This document shows, one piece after another, positions 36,065 to 47,340 of a stretch of 64,000 bases of DNA. The notes beneath the pieces were generated by a model. It worked only from the letters and a program-made list of their open reading frames with translations. It did not search any database and was not told where the DNA came from. Each line of letters begins with the position of its first letter. Positions within the stretch are counted from its first letter, which is position 1. The stretch comes from Salticus scenicus (taxonomy: Eukaryota; Arthropoda; Arachnida; Araneae; Salticidae). A program made the translations under genes and the position numbers. Location of the stretch: assembly GCA_963930645.1 (NCBI GenBank), contig OZ005656.1, forward strand, positions 274,041,095 to 274,105,094, in the 5' to 3' direction.

Positions 36065-36239
36065 TATATATATATATACATATTTTTTTTAAGGAAAAAA
36101 AAAAGAAAAGAAAAATTAGCATTTCTTCTGATGTTGGCACAAAATTGGAATTATTTCAGCATTTAGTATTATACTTCTCTGAGATAAAAAAAAAAAGTCT
36201 TAATTCATTATGGAAGACAATTTCAATAAATATTAATTT

Positions 36240-36312
36240 AATAAATATATTATACTGCGGGGATTTGTATGGATTATGCAGAAGGAAGCGTTGTTGGGGT
36301 CACAGTATACTG
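36240..36312 (+). repeat. Decayed Ha 3' end
   Basis: GGGATTTGTATGGATTATGC, AGAAGGAAGCGTTGTTGGGG and TCACAGTATACTG align with the Ha 3' end (subterminal motif, hairpin, CATACTAG) with many changes. A similar relic is at 40190-40235. Confidence 0.5.
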
Positions 36313-36848
36313 CATTTAGAATATGTCAACCAATCGTTCTGAAGGACGTAAATTTCATTCAGTAGAATAATGTGCAAAATATTTTTAGAAACATTTCTCT
36401 ATATTTTAATTACTTTTTAGTAGTACCAAAATGGGATTTTAGCAATTTCTTTTACTTAAAAAAAACTTTTAAAATTTCTCGTATCTAACTTACTTGAAAG
36501 TAAATATTGCATTTTATAAATTATTTTATTTTATAAGTTATTTTACTGAAATTTCTGAATTCAAATATCTTCTTTTATTAAGTTATTTATTATTAGAAAT
36601 ATTAGATACATTAAGATAAAACAACATGTTAATTGTTTTCTCATTAATGTCAACCAAGAAGATTACTATTAAATACTGGGATGATCTGAGGTGTATGAAT
36701 ATTATGTACGAGCATACGGATTTTTAAAGGCTTTTTAAGAATCAATATGAAATGTATTTTAAGTAAATGATTGCTTTTTGCTATGTATAATTTTTCTTTG
36801 TTCATTTTCACTTTATAACTAGCCATTTTAAATAAATATATATATATA

Positions 36849-37110
36849 TAAGGTAAGGTGGGGTAAGTGGGACCCCTTTTCGGCATAATTCGACTTTAGC
36901 TCAACATAGCACCGGATGTAATAGGCCTTCCAACTTAATTTTTTTTGTGGTTCATCTCTCATATGTTGTTACTGTACCCATGGCAACCTCTAACCAAATT
37001 GGCAAATGATGAATTAAAAAATAAAATTATTTTGGGTGGTCACCCCCTGAATATATTTTTACACATAACTGGTAGAGATTTGGTGGGGCAAGTGGGACAA
37101 TCTACATGAT
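36849..37110. repeat. Left end of a GGTGGGGTAAGTGGGAC-type TIR element
   Basis: AAGGTAAGGTGGGGTAAGTG follows a TA run, and a second variant GGTGGGGCAAGTGGGAC lies at 37080-37096. The AAGGTAA tip matches the ends at 4279 and 16249. No right end was found, so it is probably a 5' fragment. Confidence 0.5.
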
Positions 37111-37516
37111 TTTCTGAATCTTTGAAAAAATATCACTGAAGTATCTCCATTAGTTCACCCATAGCAACTTTTTCTGGCACACAAGCCTGCTAAAAGAAAC
37201 AAATGTCAATTTTTCAACTTTTTACATTTGCATGTAGAGTAGCCTAAAAGTTAGGCCTACAAAGTTTAAACTAGCCTATGGCAGTGTTGCATGCTAGTGA
37301 TTATTATATCTTGATAAATCGTTGGTAAACATGTATTTTGAAAGTTTCTTGGAAAGTGTTGGTACATTTAGTTTCAGCACAACATCTTGTTTGAATGCGG
37401 GTCGAATTACTGTGGGCTATGTAAAGACACTGGCAACGATGCAAAGCTTCCAAACTCATAAATTATCCATTGTCCGAAAGCGACCCTTGAAATTTTGCAC
37501 ACATTTGCAATGAAGG

Positions 37517-37833
37517 TTGGTTGGTTGGGCTTTACGTCGCACCAGTGCTGCGCAGATGGGCAACCGGCGACGGTCCAGTACACACCCCCAGAGGTGGTCC
37601 GGAGACATGACATCACAATTTTTATCCACCACGAAAGGGATTGCTTTCCCGCTTCGGTGACCCCCAGAGGTATAATTTTTGATGGGAACATGGAGGACAT
37701 TGCGGCCACGACAGATTTTACGTGCACCAGTCACCATTAGTGTAGACGACGGTCTTTGGCCGGCTCGAATACCGAACCCACAATCTTCCAATTACGAGGC
37801 CGGCGCTCTACCGACTGGGCTACCGCGGCCCTA
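37517..37833 (-). mobile_element. tRNA-derived SINE with AACC tail and target-site duplication
   Basis: On the minus strand the element starts GGGCCGCGGTAGCCCAGTCG, with a good A box (TAGCCCAGTCGGTAGAG) and a B box GGGTTCGGTATTCGAGCC. The GC-rich body of about 240 bp ends in ACGTAAAGCCC and AACC units. It is flanked by a perfect direct repeat CAATGAAGG at 37508-37516 and 37834-37842, the target-site duplication made by LINE machinery. Overlapping open frames on both strands (about 37407-37958) reflect GC-rich SINE sequence, not genes. Confidence 0.88.
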
Positions 37834-38028
37834 CAATGAAGGACATTACTTTTTATCGCTCTTTTACAAAAAAAAAAAAAAAAACCAATTTCGATCGCAG
37901 TAAGAGGTTTGCCAGCCGAGAAAATATCTCTCCTGCTTCGCGTCAACTCGATTCCCACATCAAAAGGATTTCAAATGAAACCGCCGATTTTACTCTGAAG
38001 TTGCCAGTCTCTGAACGGTCCTTAAACT

Positions 38029-38174
38029 GCCCTATAGTGGCTCAATGCCAGCGTAAACTCACTCAATCTATTGCGTCATTCTATGCTGGCCCCATGTAAA
38101 CGGCCCTATAGTGGCTCAATGCCATTGTAAACTTACCCAACTCCGATCTATTGCGTCATTCTATGCTGGCCCCA
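38029..38174. repeat. 74-bp tandem duplication
   Basis: Two copies of a segment starting GCCCTATAGTGGCTCAATGC and ending TTCTATGCTGGCCCC, at 38029 and 38103. The surrounding 37880-38330 is unusually GC-balanced for this window and not repeated elsewhere, so it may be unique host sequence. Confidence 0.85.
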
Positions 38175-38711
38175 GACACGTATTTTCAACCTCCGATTCT
38201 TTCACTTTTCACGACTGGCTACATTCTTTTGTCTCAACTCGACGCTACATTACGATTATACTTTCCATACCGCTAACCTGCATTGGCATCCTATTGATTC
38301 AACCTCTTTTACCTCACAAAAGTACAAAATATAAAATGTATTATTGAAATTAATTCACTTTTTTATACTGAAAATATATATCACTTACCAATATATTCAA
38401 AAATATTTTTAAAAATTGAAAATTTTTCATATTATTGACTTATTATTATATTTTCAAAACATTACTACAAAATGAAATATAATCTAACTGTTTTTATCAT
38501 ATTTAATACATGGACAAAAAGTTTCTACAGGATTGCTTTTGATTACATTATTCACCGAATAAAAATTTAAAATCACGTTTCATCGATAAGTAAATTCAAG
38601 AAAAGCTTTAAAATTTCATTAAAACTAACTTACTTATTTTATTCGTCCTTAACACTACACTACAAATTATTGATTTAAATATATTGAATATAATAATTAA
38701 AATTACGTATT

Positions 38712-38748
<37 letters not shown>

Positions 38749-41745
38749 CTTGCCAGTATTAATTTTCAAACTATGCATTTTGATTTGGTCAAAAATGTAA
38801 ATTAGCATAAATGGAATAGTGTTTTAATAATACTGAAATTCACTTTCAAATTAGTATTTCCTGTTTAGTGTTTCAGTTTTAGAATTGTTCGAGCTATTTA
38901 CAATTTTAATGAACCATGCAAATCTGTAGAAATTTTCCATTAGGCAAAATCTTTTTTCGTGTTTTGACAGAATATTGCAATTGTAAATTTGCCATATTCC
39001 TGTAATTGTAAAATAGGAATAATTTCTCAATAATTTAACTTTATAATATCATGCATTTGTTAATGACAGGAAAAGCTGCTAGCTGATGTCGTAAATGAAT
39101 GTGTATTATAAAGGACAAAATTTTCAATATTTAAAGTTTAAGTGAAATTGTAAGTGACATATAAATTTAGTATAGTATGCTGATTTAATATTACAGACGT
39201 TAAACAAAAAAAAAAAAAAAAAAAATCAAAAAGTGCGTATTAAATAAATTATGTTTTTTTTTTTTTTCTTTTTTTTTTTCTATACAGTTTACTGTTTTTG
39301 TAAATTTCTATAAATATTTTTCATTTCAGATTGTAATAGATTTTTAGTAAGTATTACATTGATTAATAATATATAATCCAACTAAATTTTAAAACTTCAA
39401 GAACATATTTCGATTAAAAAAAAAAAAAAGTAATTTAGAATAACTTAACAAATCTATAAATCTTAAAAATAAAGTGTAAAAAAAGAATCAAATGATTTTC
39501 GATATCAAATCGTTTAAAAAACATTTAATTTAATAAAAATTGTATGCATTTTAATGAATGTTTTTCATAGAATCATATACAAGAATTCAAGCACAATAAC
39601 GACAACAAACATTAAATGATTTTGGGTTTTTAAAATGACGTTTTGGATGTAAAAACAATTTAAAACACATACTATATGCAATCTATTTTTTTTCCTTCTG
39701 TAGCAAATCGAATCTATTCGGTAACCATGGACTGGGTGCTAAATTTTTGTAAGTAGATTTTACAAATTAAAGCTAGAGCTTATAGATTGTATTCAAATTT
39801 CGGGACTAAACTTTTAGATTTGGGATTTCTTGTATTCATATTGTGTTATTAATTTATCGTCTTAGATTTTGGGACACAAAACAAAATTAATGTTCAGAAT
39901 TTTTTTCCAATCAAACCATTTTCCTTTAAGTGCTAATATTCTTTCATTTGACATTGTCATTAGGTACACAGCAAAGTGTCTGGAGCAGAAAATGTTACCC
40001 ATTGTCTCTGATATAAATTTTTATTAAAAAAAAAAAAAAAATCACTATAAATCAAAGAAGGAAAATGGGGTGTGAAAGAGCAAAGCTTTGCCTTTAAGAA
40101 GAAATGAAAAACCGATTGTACTCCCTCCCCGCCATGCAGATTTGAAATTTCGGCTCATATGTTAGTCAATGTTAATCACTATTACATAAAATGCTACGGA
40201 AGAAAGTTCTGTGATAGTCAAAGCATACTATTTTCTTTTTTTTTCTTTTTTATTATAATTTCATTCATAATTTTATGTAATAAATAAGTTTCCTCAAAAG
40301 TTTGACCTATAAGATGTAACTGTGAAATTTCGAAAATTTCGGGGTTTATTTAAGGGGTACTTTCGTGGTGAACTTTTTTTTTTTTTTTTTTTTTTTGTTC
40401 CAGGAGACGATTTTTACGGAAGACTTTTTTTTTTTTTTTTCCTAGTTGACGTTCTTTCCAAGGAAGGTTTTATCCAGAAAACATTTTTAGGACTTTTTTC
40501 CTAAAACCGGTTTTTAAACTGTTTGAAAATTTATGACTATAACTATCAAGTATATAATGCTACTTACCGTTTTTATTTAACTATCTTTTAAATTAGCCTC
40601 TTTACATTAAAGTATTAATTCAATTTTACTAATTAAATAATTAGATTTCGTTTTTTTTTTTTTTTTTTTTTTTTTAACATGACATAAATATAGATATCAG
40701 AATACGCAATATAAACATTAGGATTTTCCCGTCATTGCGGCATGTGTTAACATTATTCCAGAGAGCTGATATTTCGCTAAAAAGTGTTTTGGATCAAATA
40801 CAAAGAAATCAGAGGGTATGCGTATCGGATTTGAAAAGAAAAAAAAAATGAAAAAATGAAAAACAAAATTTCCACCTAATTTAAGGAACACCCTAATATA
40901 TATATAATATGAAAAAAAAAAAAAAAAACTACAATTGAAGTACTCTCTTTAAAGAATGTCTGTTCTAATTATATGCTGGTATTATATGTAGACGCTATGT
41001 TCTTGTATGTTCTTGAATTATTTTCTAATTAGATTTTAATATAAATCATGAATTAAAGGTAAAGGGAAAATATTCCTACAAAATGTAGTTTCTCAATATC
41101 TTTAAAATAATATGTATTCATTTCACTCCCAAAAAAAATGAAAATATTTATTTTGTGAAGAAAGAAATAAAACAAAATTTTTATAATTATTTTGAGAATT
41201 ATGATACATAATTTAATTAATAAATAAATAATTGTTTACGTATTTCGTTTTCTACGATCGATTTAGTTAAACTGAATTTCATATTAAAGTTTGATTGAAA
41301 ATACAAACTATAAAGTAAGTTAATTAGCCCATTAATTTTAAAAATATTACCTAAAATAAATTGTAGTCTTAATTTTTATTTTAATTGGAAATATACTTTA
41401 ATGAGAAAAATAAATTTTCTTTATAATATTAGATAGAATTTCGACATTGAATTATTTTATTGTAATTTGTTTATACAATTTTAAAATGAAATTCATTCGT
41501 AAGGACAGGTTAATTAAAGATAATGATTTGTTAACATACCGAATTTGTCATTCATAACTTAAATGAGACAAAAATGAATAAGATTCTCTCTTAATTAATT
41601 ATATTAGCACTGTATCATAAGTTGATTTTTGTATGTGATACTTAGTATTTAATTTTAAATCTATTTTAAAATATAATTATAATTGTGTTTATGGCATAAA
41701 AAGAAACAATCATTAAAGTTTTATGATAATAGTTTTATATAATAA
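38175..41745. other. AT-rich DNA, no gene seen
   Basis: Long AT-rich stretch with a (TA)n array at about 38717-38748 and many poly(A)/poly(T) tracts. A decayed Ha 3' end lies at 40190-40235. The ORF at 40322-40504 is driven by two T-tracts. Confidence 0.6.
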
Positions 41746-44114
41746 CTAGTAAGCTTTGCCCGCTTCGCTGGTCATTATATTGAAATGAATTCTCAAAATA
41801 CCATATCATAATAATAATAATAATAATACAATCATTGAAGTCAGTCAAAATCTAAGTTAAAGTTCTAGCTACCTTCGGTAGAGGTTTTTCCACCCGCTAC
41901 ATTTCGAGTCTGGAGCAACAATGACTTCGGTAGCGCCTTGCCTGTATTTTACTCCGCCTCCCTCGTGGGTAAAGTGGAAATATTTGCAAAATCACATCAA
42001 AGCGCATATTACGTACAATAAATCAAAACCCATACACCACAATTCGCCATTCTAAGGTAATTTGGCTTGAAAACGTGCTTTTTGCCTCGCCCACCCCTAA
42101 GAGGGAGGAGGGAGTAATTTCAAAAATCCCTTTAGAGTTCATGTTGCATACACGTTCATAACCGACACATTAAAGAATCGAGATCCTGGGATTATTTGAA
42201 GCACAGTTATGTTTTAAAACGTGTTTTTTACCCCCCCCCCTCGTGTTTTTTTAGTCCCATTCGTAAAGGAAAGAAGAATGAGGGAATTTTACAAAATCTC
42301 TTTATATTATGAGTTAGATACATGTAACTTATCCACACATTAGAAAAGGCCTTCCTAAGACAATTTACTGTAGAGTTACGCATAAATACATGTTTTTTTA
42401 ACCCCTCAACCCCTAAGGGGCAGGAGGGTGTAATTTCACAAAATCACTTTGTAGTGTGTGTTGAATACGCATGAGCAGTCCACACATCAAAAATTGCCAT
42501 TGTAGGTAATTTTGAACAGATATACGTATAGAAACGTGTTTTTTACCCCCCCCCCAACCCTCAAAAGAGGGGGGATAACTCGGAATTTCAAATAATCCCT
42601 TTGTAGCTTGTTTGTGTTGCGTACGCATAATCAATCGACATATAAAAAAAATTGCTTTCCTGTGATAATTTGGAGCAGAGTTACTCTTTAAAACGTCTTT
42701 TTTGCACACACACCCCACTCCCCGCCCTGAAAGAGGAAATTTCACAAAATCCTTTTACAGTGCGTGTTGGTAACGCATAGCCAGCCCACGCATAAAAAAT
42801 CGTATGGAAAAAGGATCTTCCTCCCCCACCCCTAAGGGGGATATGATGGAATTTTGCAAAATCCCTTTGTAGTGTGTGTCTTGAGCACGCATAACCAATC
42901 CACATATAAAAAAAATCGCTATCCTGAGATAATTTGGAGCACAGTTACTCTTATAAGCGTCCCCCCCTAAAGGGGGGGGGAGAGAAAAATTTCGGAAAAT
43001 CCTTTTATAGTGCGTGTTGGGAACGCATAAACAACCCACACATAAAATTTAATCTTACTGAGATAATTTGAAGGCAAAATAGCTTCGAAACGTGGTTATT
43101 CCCCACCACCTCCAAGGGAGGAAAGGGGGGAACTTTCGCAAAATCACGTTACTATGGGTGTTGGACACACGTAAATAAGCCACATAATAAAATTTTTAAC
43201 ATTAGCACCTATAGATTTCCTCGGACGAATTTAGCGCTGAAAGGGTGGGGGGTCAAATTTGCCTCCCCGTAACCTCCCCCCCAAAATCGAAAATCAGAAA
43301 AAATCATGAGTTTTTGGAAATACCATCAAGAAGACGCTTGGCGGTTTTTTTTTTTTTTTTTTTTTTTTTGTATCTTTAAGCTATTAATGTTAGAATTTTA
43401 TTCAAAAATCCGTAATTTGCTAAATTTGCCGCCGAAAATAATTTTTACCCCCCTCCCCCCTTAAAAATCTGAAATTCCAAAATCGCAGAAAACTGATTTT
43501 TTTTTTTTTTTTTTTTTTTTTGTACTTCGTCTAAACTTCCCATCTGCAATTTCTTCACCGTGAAGTAATTTGGAGCAGAGTTATGCTTATAAAGGTGTTT
43601 TTGCCTTCTGCGCCTCCTAAAATCATTTTTACCCCTACCCCCCTTTAATTCCAAAATTCCAAAAATCGCAGAAAGTGATTTTTTTTGTTTATATGTCTAG
43701 TCACCTCATCAGCAATTTCTTCACCTTGAAGTACTTTGAAGCAAACTTATGCCTATAAAGGTGTTTTTGCCTTCTGCGCCTCCGAAAATCTTTTTATCCC
43801 CTCCCCCCTCCTTAAAATTCTAAAATTCCAAAATCGCAGAAAACGATTTTTTTGTATTCAAGTCTAGTCTCCCCATCTACAGTGTCTTTACCGCGAAGTA
43901 ATTTGGAGCCGAGTTATGCTTATAGAAGTGGTTTTTTCCTTCTGCCCCCGGGGGGGGGGGGGAAACGGGGCGGTATTTCGCAAATTCCCGTCTTAGTGAG
44001 CGTCAGGGTCATAAGACGAACCTGCTCACCAAAAATTGTGACTCTATCTCCCATAGAATCAACACGGTCGTGTTGAGTCAGTGATGAGTCAGTTTACTCT
44101 TTTATATATATAGA
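41746..44114 (-). mobile_element. Helitron (non-autonomous), copy 3, with tandem C/G-block units
   Basis: The minus-strand start TCTATATATATAAAAGAG (ending at 44114) comes directly after A, and the minus-strand end is GCGGGCAAAGCTTACTAG followed by T. The left half (about 42040-43200) has about seven diverged units, each with a C-run/G-run palindrome and GCGTGTTGG...ACGCAT sequence. The right half (about 43470-43970) has about three units of 180 bp containing AAATCGCAGAAA and AGTAATTTGGAGC. A paralogous empty site near 60180 supports both ends. No helicase/Rep frame was seen. Confidence 0.85.
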
Positions 44115-44700
44115 TAAAAATAACAAAATACTTTGTGTAATTAATACTTTAGTTCTTAAATTTTAAACCATTTTTTCATGCATAAGAGTATTATGAAAGA
44201 TTATGTCAATGTCATAATTATAATTAACAGTCAACAATCCTAACATCAAATAAAAGATAAACCATTAAAACTTTTTCAAACTGTTTGGAGGATTAAAAAA
44301 AAAAATAATAATAATTGAAGCTTTTATTTCAAATCTTCTTAACGAAGCAAAACATTTCAAGTTAATGCTTAAAGTTGAAAGACTTTGAAAGAAATTGAAC
44401 TTTAAATAAAATTTTTCTTTTACTTAATTGCTTGAAGTCATCGATTATTAAAAAAATGCCAATCAAGAATTCTTTCTTACTTACGTTTCAAATAGATTAT
44501 TTCTAGATCTTGACAGCATTCAAAAAAGAAAATTATATTTTACTTGAAAATTAATACTGTTTAAAGATGAATTAAAATAAAACCTCATGAAAAATAACGT
44601 TCAAACACAACGGATGTCGCATTTATCAGGAATCATGAATATGAAAATAGAAATGAAAATATGATTATGCTTTCTCATTTGTTCTTTCTTGATTATTTAA
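44115..44700 (+). repeat. Paralogous segment, right part (partner 60185-60780)
   Basis: With 41630-41745, this matches 60080-60780 over about 700 bp, including TGCTTGAAGTCATCGATTAT and GCCAATCAAGAATTCTT. The only large difference is the Helitron at 41746-44114. Confidence 0.8.
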
Positions 44701-44791
44701 TAATTATATTTTAAGATGTAAAGAAATATCTAAAAAAAAAAAAATTTTGATATATATTTTATTTACTATGTATTGAAAAATAGCTCTGGTC

Positions 44792-44828
<37 letters not shown>

Positions 44829-45005
44829 GTATCATGAATCTATAAAAACAGATAATATTTCCATTAGAACTGTCAAATTCATTCCGCTGTGAATTGTGGA
44901 AAATAATAAACTCATATGTCCAAGTTGATCGGGCAACAATGAAAAAGGCGAATAAATAATGCAATTCTATGTTGTAAATACCGAATTTCTAACACTTAAA
45001 GAAGG

Positions 45006-46262
45006 AAAATTATCTGGTGTGTTACTCACACGACTTTCTCCTACTCTGAAATTTAATACTATAAATGCAGGTTGGAGATTAAAGGGTTAAGATAACGAGG
45101 TCTGTTGTGAAAACCTATGTCAAAACAATTCAAATTAGGCTTCGGAAGAGAGTTATATGATAATTAGGTCTGTGTAAGGCGGCCTACCGCCCCCCTCAAC
45201 CCCCCGTTACATTAATGCACCTACATTTATACAGAATTTAATTCTGTTATTAAAATTAAAAGTTTACTTAAAATTATTCAGACAATTTTCACACGCAACA
45301 TTCCTTGAAACTTATCAATCTTGATCGAACTTTTCCAGCAACGAACTTATATTATTTTCAAAATACAACATTTGGATCTCCTAAAATTATTCCTCTAATA
45401 GTTACTCTAACAGATCAAACATTAAAAAACTTGATTTTGGTTATCAGGAAGCCTCAAAACGTGTAAATATAAAAAAATAAAAATAAAATAAAACAAGCAA
45501 CGAATATTCAGCTTAAAAATATACATTATATACCATATGTCTATGAGGAATCCATTTCAATTCCTGAGCAGCTTTCCTGGACATAGTAAAATATCACATC
45601 AAAGCACTTCCACTAAGAATAAAAAAGAATGTTATCGTTTAAATATTTGCAGTCCTGTATATCTTTTGAAGATTATGCACAGACCACATGATTTACCTAA
45701 ATATTATCCAATATTTATAAATAATGCACGGCACAACCTTAAATACACTTTCATCAATTTTCAGCTGTTGTCGCACTATAATCAACTACTTTTGTGTAGC
45801 CCTGTAAACGAACAGTGAATGATTACCTTACCATATTCTACATGATACATGTTTTTATGCATATAAAAATATATATCCATTTCATTTGGTTTAGTGCAGT
45901 CTATAGATGTTAAACTCTACTTACCTGCGCGTAAGTAGGCGTAATGTATTTCAATTCTCTTGGGTGTTCCTGTACACGAACCAATTGGTTCATCTCAACG
46001 AAAAGCTTAGTGTAGCATCCCTATATCATACACATTTAGAAAGTTTAGACTTTTCGATACTCTATGTTCTTGAGATATGCTGATAACATACACAGACATA
46101 CAGACATACATACACACTGACACACACACAGACCATTCGCTAAAAAGATGATTTTCGTATTCAGGGGACCTCAAAACGTATAAATATAACAAAAACTACG
46201 TTCGAAAATTTGAACCTTAAACAATACTTTCTCTACCTTATGGGCAAGCGAAAGTTTAAAAT
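45006..46262 (-). mobile_element. Helentron-like element, family Hb, copy 3
   Basis: The minus-strand 5' end ACTTTCGCTTGCCC near 46250 folds with GTAGAGAAAGT. A GT/GTAT tract lies at 46090-46135. The 3' end is AGAAAGTCG, hairpin GTGTGAGTAACACAC, CAGATAATTTT at 45006. A C-run block at 45180-45210 (CCGCCCCCCTCAACCCCCCG) corresponds to 27565-27595 and 30515-30545. Noncoding; the ORF 45537-45818 is inside it and has no homolog I know. Confidence 0.75.
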
Positions 46263-47340
46263 TACATTTTAAAAATGGCGACCGAGGAGTGCGCTGCACA
46301 ATTTATATGGGTGAACAAAAAAGTGCTAAAATTTTTCAAGGATTTCTCTCTTCGAATTCTCTAACACTGCTTCCAGGTAATCCTTAGAGTAATATTTTTT
46401 CTGTGCACTGCCTCCAGTAGACGTTAGTAGGTTTATATTTGGTTAAGATTGAGGCCAAGCAATCTTGCACATTATATCGCAATACATATTAATAAATCGT
46501 GCACAATATACTGTATTCAGAAAATGTTAAACTATGGTTAAATAAGAATTCTAGATCACATTTCTACAAAAACAAACATCCGTCTCATGTGTCTGTTTCT
46601 GTTTCGCCAAATATACAACTATAAATAGAAAATCTCCGATAAATACGGTATTTTCTGCTAAACAAACTGAAATAAGTGAAGAACACTAACGTAGAAAGTA
46701 GAATATTCATTGCATAAAAATCTACTTTTAAAAAGACTTTTTCTGAAAATACACTGTGAAAAAATATACTAAAGTTGCTGAAATTTAAACATGGAAAGGA
46801 ATTCAAATTAAATTTTGCTATAAATATTTGATGTAAAGGAGAATAAGCATCACTTATATGAATGCTTAGGTTACATAGTCATAAAACAAAAAATTGATGT
46901 ATAAAAAAACGTATAGCAGATGTGTAAAAAAAAAAAAAAAAAAAAAGCAATACATTGCAAGCTTTTATCCCATACAGAAGATAGTATGTCCACAAGATTA
47001 AATAAAACCGAAACGACTAAGCATGCTTAGTGCTACAATAATTGTAAGATAAAAAAACCTTTTTATACCATTTTTTAAGCTATTGTATAGCTTTTATCGC
47101 GGGCTTTGAGCGCGGCGACCGAATTGAAAAATTCCGTAAAGAAAAAAAAACCTAACACAGTTCGGTAGACTTCGGCTGTACGAAGCTCGCACAGATCGAG
47201 ACGAGCTGCTCCGAAATCGGACGAATACATAAGCAGCTGTTTGTGAGAAACTATATAGGTGTATAGGTATCTATCATCTATGTAGAACAGTGAATAGCTG
47301 TACTCGTAAAATTTGTGTATAAAGTAGATCAGATAAAACT
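46263..47340. other. Intergenic; short GC-rich island at 47090-47280
   Basis: A 29-codon frame at 46275-46364 starts in good ATG context (AAAATGGCGACC) but has no recognisable domain. At 47090-47280 the sequence becomes CpG-rich (TTATCGCGGGCTTTGAGCGC and onward), unlike the flanks. It is not repeated in the window and could be a promoter/first exon, a SINE or another element end. Confidence 0.45.

Noticed and set aside
37407..37958. Overlapping ORFs of 60-111 codons on both strands
   Set aside because: They lie mostly within a GC-rich tRNA-derived SINE with A/B boxes and a target-site duplication; the frames have no domain.
42413..43039. Series of Gly-rich ORFs in the third Helitron
   Set aside because: They come from the C/G-run tandem units and shift frame with each unit.
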